Under the pieces are notes generated by a model. The model was not told where the DNA came from, did not search any database, and saw only the letters and a list, made by a program, of their open reading frames with translations. Positions 39,570-51,744 of a stretch of DNA of 64,000 nt are shown here, in pieces. A program made the position numbers and the translations under genes. How positions within the stretch are numbered: the first letter of the stretch is position 1; each line of letters starts with the position of its first letter. This DNA comes from Mya arenaria (Eukaryota > Mollusca > Bivalvia > Myida > Myidae), in assembly GCF_026914265.1 (NCBI RefSeq), contig NC_069135.1, positions 372,001 through 436,000 on the forward strand, in the 5' to 3' direction.

Positions 39570-40799
39570 GCATAGAGCTCCGCCGATGATAAGTAACGAT
39601 TATCACTCAGTAGTGATTAATGATTCTTAATCATAAGTATATATATAGAAGACTTAGAACGATTAAGCAGCGATATGAACACCTAAATATACCTTGTTGC
39701 ACGTGACTTTACTAGACTTGCAAAAGAAACAGAACTGTGCTTTTGTCTAGTTTGATGTACTTACCACGTGTTGTTGTGTACGAAAATGCAGCACAATATA
39801 GGACAGTCGCAGATGTTCGGTTACGCTGGCAACATATAGATCCGCTAGTTCCATGTGATACAAGGGTTTACTATTTTAACAACATCGAGATTGCAACTTA
39901 AGTCTGAAAAGATATGACAATTAAGTCCGTGGATTCTTTCAGATTCATGAATGTACTTCCACTACTGCTATTTTTTATCTCAATAATGTGATGATATAGA
40001 CAATGGTATATATCCAACACTTACATGTGTACTAACTGAATTGCCAAAATGCTTATACGAGGCCATAAAGAAAAGAAAACAAGAAACAAGGATAACTCTT
40101 GAATGAGTTGGAACTGTTGCTTTGGTTGAATTCATTCGTTTGCAGGTGATGTCCGTATCTGATGGTAGAGAACTTGAAGAAGTTTATCTGTTGATAAGAT
40201 ACGATTTACTTAATTCTTCCTCGTTTTCATGATGGTGCTGGTCCTGGTTAGCATTCGATGTTTGCAATTATTGATAAATATTGACAAAAGTGTGCAGTTG
40301 GATATCTATACACCAGTTATCGACGACATGTTATCTCCTACTTCACTGAGAGTTCCAATTCGGTAAACCCAACATGTATTGATCAAAATACTTTGAAGCT
40401 AGCCTGTCGTTTTGTGTTGTTAGTACAGTTTAAATTTCACCGAATAAATATCAAATTTGAGATACACTTCTAGTACTTTTCATTTTACATCAAACTGTGT
40501 AAACTGAGAGACATTATTACATTTTAAAAAGTGTACCTCCATACCAGTTTTATTTTTGCAGTTTTTTTGTGTTTTTTTACATGCTATTGTTCATGTTTTG
40601 TGTATAGAAACAAGTATTGCGCCACGACTTAGCCAGTTAAAGAAAACATTGATTGTACTTCATGGAGAACAACCAACTATGGAATATGCAAAACACTTTA
40701 ATCGTCTCAGCTGAAATACCCGCCATATAAGCTACTTTAGCTGGCATCCGGGACAACGAACAATTATTGGCTGAAAGGAGAGCACGTCAAACTGGTTAT
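39570..40799. other. Gene-less stretch
   Basis: No convincing exon. A few short tracts of balanced composition (40,130-40,250 and 40,650-40,800) might be decayed exons but have no recognisable family. Confidence 0.4.
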
Positions 40800-41530
40800 A
40801 ATGTCTAGAACAAGCTTAGTTTAAGGGGGCAATTATCTTTTAATTGTAGTTATTGTGTTTAGAGGCTTTTAAAAGTGTCTCAAGCATGAAATAAATCGGT
40901 TAATTCTTTTTAATGTTATGTTATACGAACGATAGTGCGAATATATTTTGCATCAGTACTTAACAAAAACATCTGTGTGGCGGGTAACCAGGTCGCTTTT
41001 ATTAGACGAAACATCCCGTTTGGCAAGGTTAAACATTAGTTACAGTCAGGGGACTTCAATTTATTAGTTGATAAATAACTTATTGGTAACAAACCTTTTG
41101 GCTTTTAACGTATCAAGAAATAGTTAACTAACCCATATTTTGAATCTTCAAAGAAGTAAACATCTACACTAAATCTAGTTTCGGAGTTAAACCGAACAAA
41201 TGTTGTGAAAAAATCACATCTTTTTATTAGGGTTAGTTTAGTTTGCTGTTTTTTCAAACTTTGTCTCGTTGCAATAAAATTGTGCTTAAGTTTCTTTGAT
41301 CTTTCACCATGGAATACCTAATCACCATTTGTTTACCTGTTCAGCGCTGTTAATGGTTTAAGGGGATTAAATACACTATTTTACTTGTTTTATTTCCAGC
41401 AATGGTTTCCAAACTCACAATTTCGTCTTCCTCTATTGATTTCAATAAGACTTCTAGGGAAATATGAGTGGTAGCAACTTCAATCTCTATCTGGTTGTGT
41501 TCATCGGATGCTCGTTATGACTACTCAAAA
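40800..41530. repeat. Diverged 0.7-kb duplication, copy 2
   Basis: Partner of 37,780-38,470. Shared landmarks include an AGCTTAGTTT start, an intron-like TTTATTTCCAGCAA/TTTATTTCTAGCAG tract and GTGTTCATCGGA near the end. Minus-strand translation of 41,395-41,525 is open and acidic (TTHISLEVLLKSIEEDEIVSL), and less decayed than in copy 1. Confidence 0.65.
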
Positions 41531-42623
41531 TTGCGAAAGAGCAATTCTCAATTTTCAAAATGAGATAAGCATTGTCAAAATATGTTTCATTATCACCTAA
41601 GTCAACATTTAAGAACAAAGTTAAAAGTGAACCAAGGAAAACCTTTGAGAACGCTTTATAATACCGTATTACTGTCTAATCACATATTGCTCACGCTTAA
41701 GCTCTATGTTGGGCAATGTAACGCTTATAGCTCACAATAAGTTGTTTTATTAGCAAATGTTTGGTTTGGGTAAAGTAGGAAATCATCGAAGGTTAACTAT
41801 GAAAAGGAGATAATAGATAGTTACCAAGCATTTTACCCGCATTATTTACAGTACATTTGCCTTATCATTCCTTTATAACCGAGATTTAGGAGTATGGTGC
41901 TACGTCCACAATCACTGTAACGAATACTTTCTAGAAGTTGTGTTTGGTATTTTAGTATTGAATGGTGTATTCTTGGATCAAAGAACAAAAGGCGAGGGCG
42001 AACGGGTTCACCAAACTCTCGATCCACTGGCTCACTTGATGTGTTGCACCCAAGACCTAGGGGATTTTATTAAAAAAGTGTCAAATAATTATTTTAAGAC
42101 TTTACTTGGCTTAATAAGAATATCCGCAACCTAAGCAAATCTCGAAAAGTCAATGTGGAATCCTTTCTTAAATTTGTGAAAACTTCTACATAAACATGCT
42201 GTTTATCGATAACGCTCGGTACAAATGAAATGTTCCCCAGAAAAAAAATACATTTATGATGAGCCTGTTAAAAGATTTATACCATTTATAGAGCTATGTT
42301 CTTGTGTACATTACCCTCTTAGGTTTAGAAACGTAATAGGGCTGAGTTAGTTTCAAGTTAGTTCACACAATAGCTTTAATTAATGTAAAACTTAATTCCA
42401 AATCCGAGTTCTACTTTAAACCAATCAATAATCATACACATCGTTCCAATAATAAATGCAATAATATCATAACACCAAAGTTCAGAACAAAATAAACGAT
42501 ATAGTTTTGTTTATACTTCCATAAGCTGATAAGAAGGTATTGCATTACACATTTCATACTAATTATTTGCAAGAATTAAATCAACAGAAGCGTTGTGACA
42601 TTGACAGTATGCCATTTACGCTC
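41531..42623. other. Spacer downstream of the avidin gene
   Basis: AT-rich. It probably includes the 3' untranslated region of the minus-strand avidin gene near its right end. Nothing else recognised. Confidence 0.4.
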
Positions 42624-43359
42624 TTAGCATATTTTCTTGAATGTATCCGTATTGAGCATGGTGGAGTTCCACAGAGCTTTGGAATACCTCATGAGGAGCC
42701 ACTGTGTGTGGATGATGTTCTGGCCGCCGTACGAGAGACCCGTCCAAGAGGTAGCCGACTGGCTGTTTCCTTGTTCCTGGTTCGCCCACGAGACGGTCCA
42801 TCCAAGCATGGTCGTGTTCTTTTCAGCTTGCAAGTAGCGTCCAGCCATCGGGTAATAGTAGCTTGCCTTACCTACTGCGCTACAGTATTTTCCTTCAATT
42901 TGACCATCTCTGCAAGTGAACTTCATGACCGACGTGAGTTCGTTTTGCCAGGTCCCTGCTTTCCCGCATTGGTTGCTTCCAGATGGGATAGGCTTCTCGC
43001 ATAGGGCTAGAAAGACAATATATACATGGATTATATGTTATGTATTATTTCATTCACGGTGGTTTGGTACAGTAACCGTATAAACCATATTGTCAGTCGT
43101 CCGTTCCGTATGCTTCCCTGGACGTTTTAAAACAGTGATGGCGATAGTCCATAAAATTATATTGCATTTATCAAAACTGGAATGAAATCATTGTCAACAG
43201 TATTAGTTCAGTTATTTTGTACGAATATAAATGAATTGTTGTCATTTCTTGGTATAATATTTATAGTCAAATTATGTGTAGACATTTACTTGTTATTGAA
43301 CAGGAGCCAGCATCGCTTCCAGTCAGATAGCAAAGGACAAGCAGGATAACAAATGGAAT
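42624..43359 (-). CDS. Avidin/streptavidin-family biotin-binding protein
   Basis: Two exons are readable on the minus strand: 43,290-43,359 (hydrophobic signal core FVILLVLCYLTGSDA) and 42,624-43,006, joined in phase through good GT/AG borders over a 283-bp intron, 150 residues in all. The initiator must lie in a further upstream exon that I could not place. The mature part is a complete avidin beta-barrel. Biotin-site residues of streptavidin are nearly all present: N23 and S27 (WQNELTS), Y43 and S45 (GKYCSAVG), W79 (LGWTVSW), S88, T90 and W92 (SQSATSW), W108 (HTQWLL), W120 (LWNST) and D128 (TDTF); N49 is lysine. Asp128 and SAVG/LGWTV make it closer to streptavidin than to chicken avidin. 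Extra cysteines near both ends suggest a disulfide. It is probably secreted, possibly antimicrobial by sequestering biotin (inference). It lies alone between the two chitin-gene copies. Confidence 0.9.
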
Positions 43360-44050
43360 CTAAAAAAAACACAGAGGTGTTCCAGCACAATGTTTTTTCT
43401 TTTACTATATAACATTAGGACATGCATGTGTTGACATCTTTAGTGGGCATTGATTTTTAAAACCGCTGCAGTAAAAATATACAAATGGTGTTGTTATTTG
43501 TTTAAACCGATTAAACATAGTTTGTATAAGCATGTTTCCCAAAATGTTATGACAATTAATATTGCACCCTTGGTATGCACTATTTACATATATTGTCTGT
43601 GCTAGCTTCAATTTGTTCATGGGCATCACTTTGTCGATGTGGGCTACACATGTCCATTATTTACGAAATCGTGGTCGATAATGCTATAAGCGAATCAATT
43701 TGCAAACATATTTGCCTGAATCGCGGTGATTCTTTGATGACCCTGGTAAATCGGGAAGGTGTGTGTCAGTTTTGAGCTATTCAAACGATTTTTTACGATT
43801 TCCTTTCAAAATGCAGTTAAAGTGCAGTCTTAACATCTGGTAACTAAATATCTGATATATTATTATGGGCATCGGGTAACTGTGTGTCTATAAATTGTGT
43901 TATATGACCCAATAGATTCTTTGACGCACAACAAAATTTAATCCGGTTAATATCTTAAAAGCAAAGTAAAAAGTTTTATTGTTAATTTTCCTCAAGTTAA
44001 TGCATACTCTGATAATATTTAGCTTTTTCGTCTTTTCTTTATTAAGGATT
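43360..44050. other. Region upstream of the avidin gene
   Basis: Expected to hold the first exon and promoter of the avidin gene, but no ATG exon with a good donor and matching phase could be fixed by eye. Confidence 0.35.
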
Positions 44051-44340
44051 GTTGGGATAAGAGTGAGGTTTGAGCACTTAAACTGGTTTTAACCCCTAGT
44101 AAATTTTACTGATCGTTCCAAGGCGATACCTAACAATCCTTGATAAACATACCTAGTCTTTTATATATAGTATGTATACACTGTGTTGTTTGTGGAGTTT
44201 GTGGAGTTTTGTGCTGTTCTTCCATGTGTCATTGTTTGTAGTTATTTGTGTTCTATGTCTTTGTCGTTTACCCAGTGCCATTAAACCGGGTTTATGTTTA
44301 AACATTTTGCTACTGAGATTGTTTCGGTAGTTTTTCGCCT
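44051..44340 (+). repeat. Dispersed 290-bp repeat, forward copy
   Basis: Begins GTTGGGATAAGAGTGAGG and ends at GTTTCGGTAGTTTTTC. The same sequence, diverged, is inverted at 48,181-48,467, with a partial copy at 48,518-48,675 and a terminal fragment at 14,574. Tracts such as GTGTTCTATGTCTTTG and GTTTACCC are well kept. It has no coding capacity. It is a SINE- or MITE-like family; I saw no terminal inverted repeats or tRNA boxes. Confidence 0.75.
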
Positions 44341-46779
44341 AAATATGGAATGAATTGACAGGTAGTGTAGAGAGGAATCCCAAAAATGAGATTGTCTTTA
44401 TATTTACTTGAATCTTTGAAGACTTTTGGTGTTTTTGTTCTTCTCTCCCACTTAAGTTATGTTAAGCTACTTATTGTAAACATACTTGTCTTTATAGGGT
44501 TTTGATTGTGACATGTTCTATATTCATATTGTCTATATTATATTATCTATGTATGTTATCAATAAATGGGAATGGTCCAATTACTCATCACAATAAAGGA
44601 CACAATTTTAAACATAAATAATACAAAGAAAGTTTTACCGTTTCAGCGAGCATGTTTACTGAGTGTTCCTATTCCTGTTTGAAAGCATAAATAAGTTTAA
44701 TTTGTAAACTTCCCTGTAACATAAACGAAAATTAAAACATGCCAAAAAATGTCTGAACATATAATTGTACGATCTCTATATGTAAGCATTAAACCGCACC
44801 TTAAATATATGTTAACATCAGGATTTCCCTCTTTTTCAGGAACAAAACGATTAAGTGTATTTTATATAAAGTAACAGGCTTGCGTGAGAACTCAAAATAT
44901 ATATATAAACTTCCCACATACCGGTTAGTAAGCAGTTCGCTGGACCTGACTCATGTTCGTGGAAAGGAAGTTAATGCATTTTCTGTATATAGTAAAAGGT
45001 TAAAACACACTAACATACAGGATAACTCGACAATTTATACTGCATTGCTGACATTTTTGAACAATGGAAATAATGTTGAGTTGCTGTTTTATCTGTCCTT
45101 AACTTTTTTTTATTATAAGAAACACTGCTTCTCTGGTGATGAAATTAACAACTAAAGGTTGATTCAGGATTTACGATTGCACGGTGATATTTATTTACAA
45201 CCGAGGTTTTCTTAATAAGCTTGGACTAGTTTAGTAATTTACTCGAACCTTCAAGTTAGAGTTTAGGAATATAACAAAATCAGATTATTTTACCCATTCT
45301 ACAGCTAAACGAAGAACATAGTAAAAAGTGCTCGATCACGAAGAAAATGAGCAAATATAATTATTATGCAAACTGAATAGTTTTCCATATTACTAACGAA
45401 ATAATATGCTTCCATAGAAGGTACAATGTATGTGGCTTTATTTACCAGTCTGTGCATTGTCAAGACCATTGATGCATGTCAAAAACAACCATGTTCAAAG
45501 TCCCAAAAGCAGAATCTATGAATGCAAAGGGGTAATAACATTCAATAAAAAGGTAATGAATGTTTTTATCAAAATTCGTTTCCATCGAAACACACAAATT
45601 TGTTTCCGCACACACACAAATACAAAGAAATGAGTTTTAACCCTAATGTCAATAAAATTGTGTTAAATTAGGTATTTCTTCAAATAGTAGCGATAGTAAA
45701 TGTTATCAGTTCCGTTTTGTTTGACTATACCAAGAGAGTTTCTTAATTAAGACAAAGTAAGGCAAAATTTACGTGTCCGTCTATTTTTATTTATTTCAGA
45801 TTTCTAATTAAGCAACTTTAACGATATAATATGTATAAAGTTTGAATTCATTCCTTTTGAATTGCATGGTTTGCGCATTAAATTAGTGAATGAACTTAAG
45901 GTTGTCACGATTTGAAATGCGATATCTTGCACACTATAGGCCATAGGTCTTGTCTGTGTTTCCCTATCGTTTTTACTTAACAAATGATCTTGGAGCTGTA
46001 GAAAGGGACGCCTTTGCTTTAAAAGTTTTGGTTGCTATTGGGCTTATCTCAGTTTTAGGTGAGATGAAAATAAGAAAACCAATTTGGCAAAATGAGTTGT
46101 TTAATGAATGAATTTTTAGTATATAGCAAAAATAGATGCAATATTCATATATTAAAAATAGTTCAATCTTGTATTCGATAAACATATAGATCGTTGCTAA
46201 TATTAAAATAAATGATTGAATTTTTTGGTAAAAGTTCCATTAATGAAAGGTTACAGTACTTCGCCAAGGAGATCCAAAGTATTAGTAGTTCTAGTTTCAT
46301 AACTAGGATGTTAAAATTTTAAAATGGTTCGATTAAAATTCGTCACATGAAATTGTATCTTATTTTCCAACTGCGCAATATGTTGCACTCAATAAACATT
46401 ACCTATCGCTTAAAATAGACAATCACGTTTTGTTGCTATTTTTGAAATGGTTTTAGGAGTCCGTTCGTCTCCTATAAAACACTCACAACACAGAAATATT
46501 TTTAGATACATAGAAGAAAGAAATAACCAAAGTTCAAAGATTTACAATGTATTTTTCTCTGATCCTGGTTCACATGAAAAATATGAGCACTATTCAAATC
46601 CAACAACACTTTCAAAATAATTCTCACACAAGCCTGAAATGTAATTCTTGCAGAAAAATGTAATTAAATCTAAGATTTTAGAAATGTTCAAGCACTGATT
46701 TAACTGAAATACATTTTTTTACTTTCTAAAAGACAAATGATCATAGAGTTTGCCCTCATATATCAAATAAGAAACTAAC
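44341..46779. other. Gene-less stretch
   Basis: AT-rich with short open frames only (the longest, 91 codons at 44,880-45,155, matches no family I know). No RNA gene or repeat recognised. Confidence 0.45.
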
Positions 46780-47490
46780 TTCGAACGACCTTTTGATTCT
46801 CTCAAACGCTATCAGATTCTGAAAAATCCTGATAACTTCATTCTAACAATATCATAAAACAAAGTTTACATTAATGAATCTTCGTGATCTCACAATTGAA
46901 CTTAATTATCATGAATTATTAAATAATTAAGTGTTAAATTTAAAACTTGCATATAACAACATTTTTAATATAATCATTTGAAGGAGACGTACCGTAACGA
47001 CAATTAAACTTTCATTAAACACATGTAACTTTAGCTGTTATCAAGAAGAGAGAGAAAATTGGAAATATTCGAAGAGGTTATTAAACTAATGGTTGATGAT
47101 GAGATGCCCTTTGTCCTTTTATACTGGAAAACGTCTGAGTTGAACATTATGTTGGAGGCGGAAGCACGCAACAAAGTTTACATTAATGAATCTTCGTGAT
47201 CTCACAATTGAACTTAATTATCATGAATTATTAAATAATTAAGTGTTAAATTTAAAACTTGCATATAACAACATTTTTAATAAAATCATTTGAAGGAGAC
47301 GTACCGTAACGACAATTAAACTTTCATTAAACACATGTAACTTTAGCTGTTATCAAGAAGAGAGAGAAAATTGGAAATATTCGAAGACGTTATTGAACTA
47401 ATGGTTGATGATGAGATGCCCTTTGTCCTTTTATACTGGAAAACGTCTGAGTTGAACATTATGTTGGAGGCGGAAGCACGCAACTTGCGC
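46780..47490. repeat. Right copy of duplicated block, first part, with internal 312-bp tandem duplication
   Basis: Matches 1-420 of the left copy. Inside it, 46,859-47,170 is repeated at 47,171-47,482 with only about three or four visible differences in 312 bp. The left copy has this segment once, so the tandem duplication is specific to the right copy and recent. The unit contains a partly open frame (a short acidic stretch EIFEDVIELMVDDEMPF in the second unit), not assigned to a family. Confidence 0.9.
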
Positions 47491-48180
47491 AAACCATTTT
47501 CTTTTGTCATTCTTTTACAAATTCCAGCCGCCTGTAGTTGTTTTCTAAGTAGTTTGGGCTAGAAATAATGCATTTAGTTAGATCATAAGGTAAACCTAAC
47601 GGCAGAGGTAAATCTACTGTTAGTGAAAAACTATATAATTAGTCGTGTAATGAGGACAAGGCCGTTTCAAAAACGGGTAAGATCCAACAAATACAAGCGT
47701 CAAGTCAGTCATCCGACAATGACAATTGGCAGTGGGCATGTGACCGGTTGGCTTGCATCGTCTTCTTGTGGCTTCATTCCGTGCGAGATCATAAAAAAGG
47801 ACGGCTATTCTAGACGAGTTAAACCACAATATGGACAAGCAGCTACAATGACAAATTTGTAACATTTAAACTATGGAAGGTGTACAATTACCTGAGGTGC
47901 CGATTGTAATGGACATAAAAAGTAATGCTGAACTTAAAATGTTTTGTACTGTTCCCAATAAAACGTTGGTAACATTAAGTAAAATCTTTTAATTTCTTAC
48001 TTTCTTGTTATGTCAGGTTTTCATATATATCATCCTAACTAATAAAAGCAAATCCGAAATATATATTCACGAACATTCTACCAAAAGAAAAAAATCTATA
48101 AACACCAAATATACAAAAAATATATATTAAATGCTCAAAATTACCAAAAATTCAAGATCGACTTTAATATTTATGTGAAC

Positions 48181-48467
48181 AACTACTAAAACAATTTCAG
48201 TGGCCAAAAGTTTAAACATAGACCCGTTTATAGGCACAGGGTAAACGCCAAAGACATAGAACACAAACATAAAAACTCAAAAACAAGAAATATGGAACAA
48301 CAGCACAAAAAAACACGAACAACACAGTGCATAAATATCATACATACAAATACATGTATGTTTATCAAGTATTATCAGATTCCGCTGTGGAACGGTCAGT
48401 AAAATGTCAATTTACTAGGGGGTTTAAACCAGTTTGTGTGCAAACCTCACTCTTATCGCAACAACCC
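48181..48467 (-). repeat. Dispersed 290-bp repeat, inverted copy
   Basis: Reverse complement of the family described at 44,051-44,340, nearly full length. Confidence 0.8.
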
Positions 48468-48517
48468 CGAAAAAAGTAAAAACGTAAGTTATGGTTAATC
48501 TTATCACAGTATGCATT

Positions 48518-48675
48518 GACCTGAGGAAACATGAACTCCGGTTAATGACACAGGATAAACTTCAAGGATATAAAACACACAAACACAAAAAAACAATCAC
48601 AAAACAGCAACATGGAACAGCAGCACAAAACTCCACAAACAACTCAATACATATATATATTATGAAAAAAACTAG
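48518..48675 (-). repeat. Dispersed repeat, partial inverted copy
   Basis: Matches the middle of the 44,051 repeat (around 44,165-44,310) in reverse and follows the previous copy directly, in the same orientation. Confidence 0.65.
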
Positions 48676-49075
48676 GGGAGTTTAGTTATAATCAGTTAAA
48701 GTAGTCCCCTTCATCAGTCATTTTATCTTTAATGAGGAAAAGGAAAACTCTTAACTTCATTAAATGGATGAAAGTGTTGAAAATATAAGGCATTTTTAAC
48801 AGAATAATAGGAAGGTAAGAGAAAACAAGATTATAAGAAAACATTGTTAATTTCATTGTAGAAAAATCTACTTCACTTTTTGTATTAAACAAAACTACTA
48901 CTTCCACGGTCTTCATATACGCACTGATGACAAAGAAATAATAAATGTGTCCCTTTGGATGGGCTGTAACACTGTTTTGTACCATGACAATGCATCATTA
49001 AGAAAACCAAAGCCGATACGACATGAGTTGAACTGTTAAACAACCACTTAATAAAAACAGTTAATGTCTTAATTG

Positions 49076-49750
49076 AAGTTTGCCGTTGTTTTCGTCGGAT
49101 GCTTTCTAATTAATGAAATTATATTCTGACCGCAAATAACATTGGCAAGGGCTTGAGCATTAACATTTAACTGGCTGGTTTTGATTTTGTTTTAATTATG
49201 AGATACAGTTGTTGACTGCTGCGTCAGGCCTCACAACTTTTACATAACATAACATTTACTAAGCTTTAAATGTTGCGACATTCATAGCAAACAAACAAAA
49301 ACATCTGAGTGAAGACGATTTTAGAGATAGTGACAGTATATTACTAATCAGGATGTAAAGTTCATGGAATTAATGTTTTCATTTCATCAATCAGCATTCA
49401 TCTTTTACAAATACGTAGTTAAACTGTAGCTTTGTTAATTCGGATTAACATGCTAAGAAGAATTATTCGATATCTTAACAGCGCAGAACTATAAATGAAA
49501 CATCACATATATTCATATCAGTTAAATGCGTATCCTTAAATTAAAAGCGTTTTTCAAATATTTATTTAGAGTATAATTTTATTGAATGTAATTAAAGTAA
49601 ATTTACTCGACATAAGATTTAACCTACTGTTTTGTAGGCCAATGACAACAATACGGTTTAAGATATTGTTTGCTCATGTCACTTAATCGAAAAGCAAAGA
49701 TGAAAGGGTATTTTGTTTCTATCACGTTTATGTTACAGTCTTTACATATT
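49076..49750. repeat. Right copy of duplicated block, second part
   Basis: Matches 480-1,100 of the left copy and ends abruptly at the left end of the long inverted-repeat element, which marks the insertion point. Confidence 0.85.
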
Positions 49751-50441
49751 GTGAACATACCACGTAGTTTGTGACGTCACATTTAGTTATAACGAGAAGT
49801 AAAATACTCATCGACTCAAAAAGGATTATCGCTGTAAGTTTGTTATTTTTATATCATTTTTTATAAAACATAGCGGAGGCTAAGCGGAAAAATGTATACT
49901 TCACTCGGTTACTAAGCGATACGTTGTTTATAGTTGTTGTTTTTTTCAAAAATCGTGGGCTGAAAATGCTGAAAATGGACAAAATATTGTTTGTTATGAC
50001 GAGAAGCAAATTACGTTTCTGGTCCAAAAAGTTGTTTATATATATATATATTCACCATGTTTGTCTTAAAACGGAAGTCTCTGAATGCATATTCTATCCT
50101 CGGGATATATACATACCTACAAATAAGGCATGCAATATACAGAAATAGCCAATGTTTGTATTTTGTTATGACGAAAAGCAAAACTTATTTGGTTATGACA
50201 AAAAGCAGTTTTTTAGGAACAATTGGCGACTTCTCTCCATCGTGTAATGAGCCCTCTTTGGACCTGTTTGCAATGAGCATCGGTTATGTTTTACAGCAAT
50301 TAAAAGACATACACATATATGACAACTACATGTCACTGCTAAGTGTGTCACTCAATTTATTGATCAGGAAACTTTATGAATCCAACAACACGTTGCAGGT
50401 TCTTCATAAGCTCGTCTGTTTTGTTGTTTCGTTATTTTAAA
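49751..50441 (+). repeat. Left terminal inverted repeat
   Basis: About 691 bp, nearly identical to the reverse complement of 59,545-60,225, with scattered substitutions and one small indel of about 10 bp near 49,870. It carries a perfect TGACGTCA palindrome (49,772-49,779) and four copies of a GTTATGACGARAAGC motif. A 127-codon frame at 50,057-50,440 lies wholly within it and is not supported as a gene. Confidence 0.95.
49786..50210 (+). promoter_or_regulatory. Repeated motif in left inverted repeat (possible binding sites)
   Basis: Four direct copies of a GTTATGACGAGAAGCAAA-like motif start at 49,786, 49,993, 50,165 and 50,192. Repeated sub-terminal motifs are typical transposase-binding sites in DNA transposons; the role here is inferred. 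Confidence 0.5.
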
Positions 50442-51015
50442 ATAAAAAAATATTCGTAAATAGTTTTATTTTCACTATAAACGTTACTTTAAATTATAAT
50501 CAATATCAGCAAAATAAAGTTTGAAAGATATCTAAATATTGATCATTGATTACCAGATTGTTTCCGTGTATTTAATGACTTCAACGCTTAAGTATTAAAT
50601 GACTAGTGGTTCCTTAACTGATTCAATGTTAAGACCATGTTTGTTCTGAATTGTCTTTTAAAGGATGAAATGAAGACATCTATCTATTCCTGACTGTAAA
50701 TTAAACGATTGTGTTCAATGTTGTTCTGCATTTATAGGAATAAGAGTACAACTTTTAAGTTGCCCGATCGTAAATTAACCTTATATTAGATTTTTTTTTA
50801 AATTTGCTTTATTTCGCATCATGTAGTTTGTTTTTTTCATTCTTTTATTTGAAACTAAAGGGTAAAATAATTTCTTTACAAAATATTGTGATGCACTTAT
50901 TGTCAGTAGTGTCTGTGCCGTCCTTTGTTCAGAACATCATCGGTCCTAGCATTGTGCGTCTAGACAGGGTCTTACATTTCAATTTCGGAATTAATGTCTT
51001 GTCACATTTCAGAAA
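50442..51015. other. Element interior, no gene seen
   Basis: AT-rich. An 82-codon frame at 50,804-51,052 runs into a hairpin and is not convincing. Confidence 0.4.
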
Positions 51016-51125
51016 AATGAATTGCGGGATTGATGTCCTAATGGGGGTATGAACGCAGTTTGGATGGTAAAAGTTCATGAAATGCGTTCATATCCCCGAT
51101 AATGACATCAGTCTCAAAATTCATT
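51016..51125. repeat. 110-bp hairpin inside the element
   Basis: Arms 51,016-51,057 and 51,083-51,125 are imperfect reverse complements (shared AATGAATT, TGATGTC and TATGAACGCA) around a 25-bp loop. Either a small nested MITE or a structural element. Confidence 0.75.
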
Positions 51126-51744
51126 ACTTTGTATGCGCCAATAGTTCATTATTTCATTAAAAAATTGTAAAAATATACATCTCTTAAAAAAACTTACAGT
51201 AATTATTTCCTATCCATTTTGTAAGTAGAAGGACGCGACCGTAACCGGAAACACTTTATTATATGACGTCACAACAACGCGGGATAAAATCAATCACTTT
51301 GAATCACTTTCAAACTGTAACCAATAACAATCTTCTCCAATTTTCAACGTAAAATTGAAACACTAATGACAACAATGCATTTCACATACAATAAACATGT
51401 TAAAATAATATTTCGGGAACTTCTAACAAAATACAAACAATAGCAACATAAACAATTTCCATGTATATTGACCATGACTTGCAACCGAACATATCCGAAG
51501 ATGTTGCCTCCGTCGGAAAATTTTCGCAATTTCCACAAGGCAGTTTATTTAAGGAATGAAAGTTGAGGTGTAAATATACTATATGTTACCATAATGATTG
51601 TATTATTTTGACAATTAAAGATACATCTGAATCGAAGTAGCTCATCGGGTTGAGTAAAATAAACTACCAACAAAGAATACCATTTAGAATGTTTATTCGG
51701 ATTGCATCTCAAAAAGTGACATCAGTATATTCTACACAATAAAG

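Larger units (their letters stand above)
47491..49075. other. 1.6-kb insertion in the right copy
   Basis: Absent between the equivalent points of the left copy (about 420 and 480). It contains two inverted-orientation copies of the dispersed repeat (48,181-48,675). An 80-codon frame at 47,623-47,862 and its antisense have balanced composition but no recognised family. Confidence 0.6.

Noticed and set aside
42540-43004. 154-codon plus-strand frame and neighbours overlapping the avidin exon
   Set aside because: They are antisense shadows of the minus-strand avidin exon, which has clear family motifs and matching splice sites.
50057-50440. 127-codon frame in the left inverted repeat
   Set aside because: The mirrored copy in the right inverted repeat has a different open stretch, and the region is better explained as terminal repeat with binding motifs.
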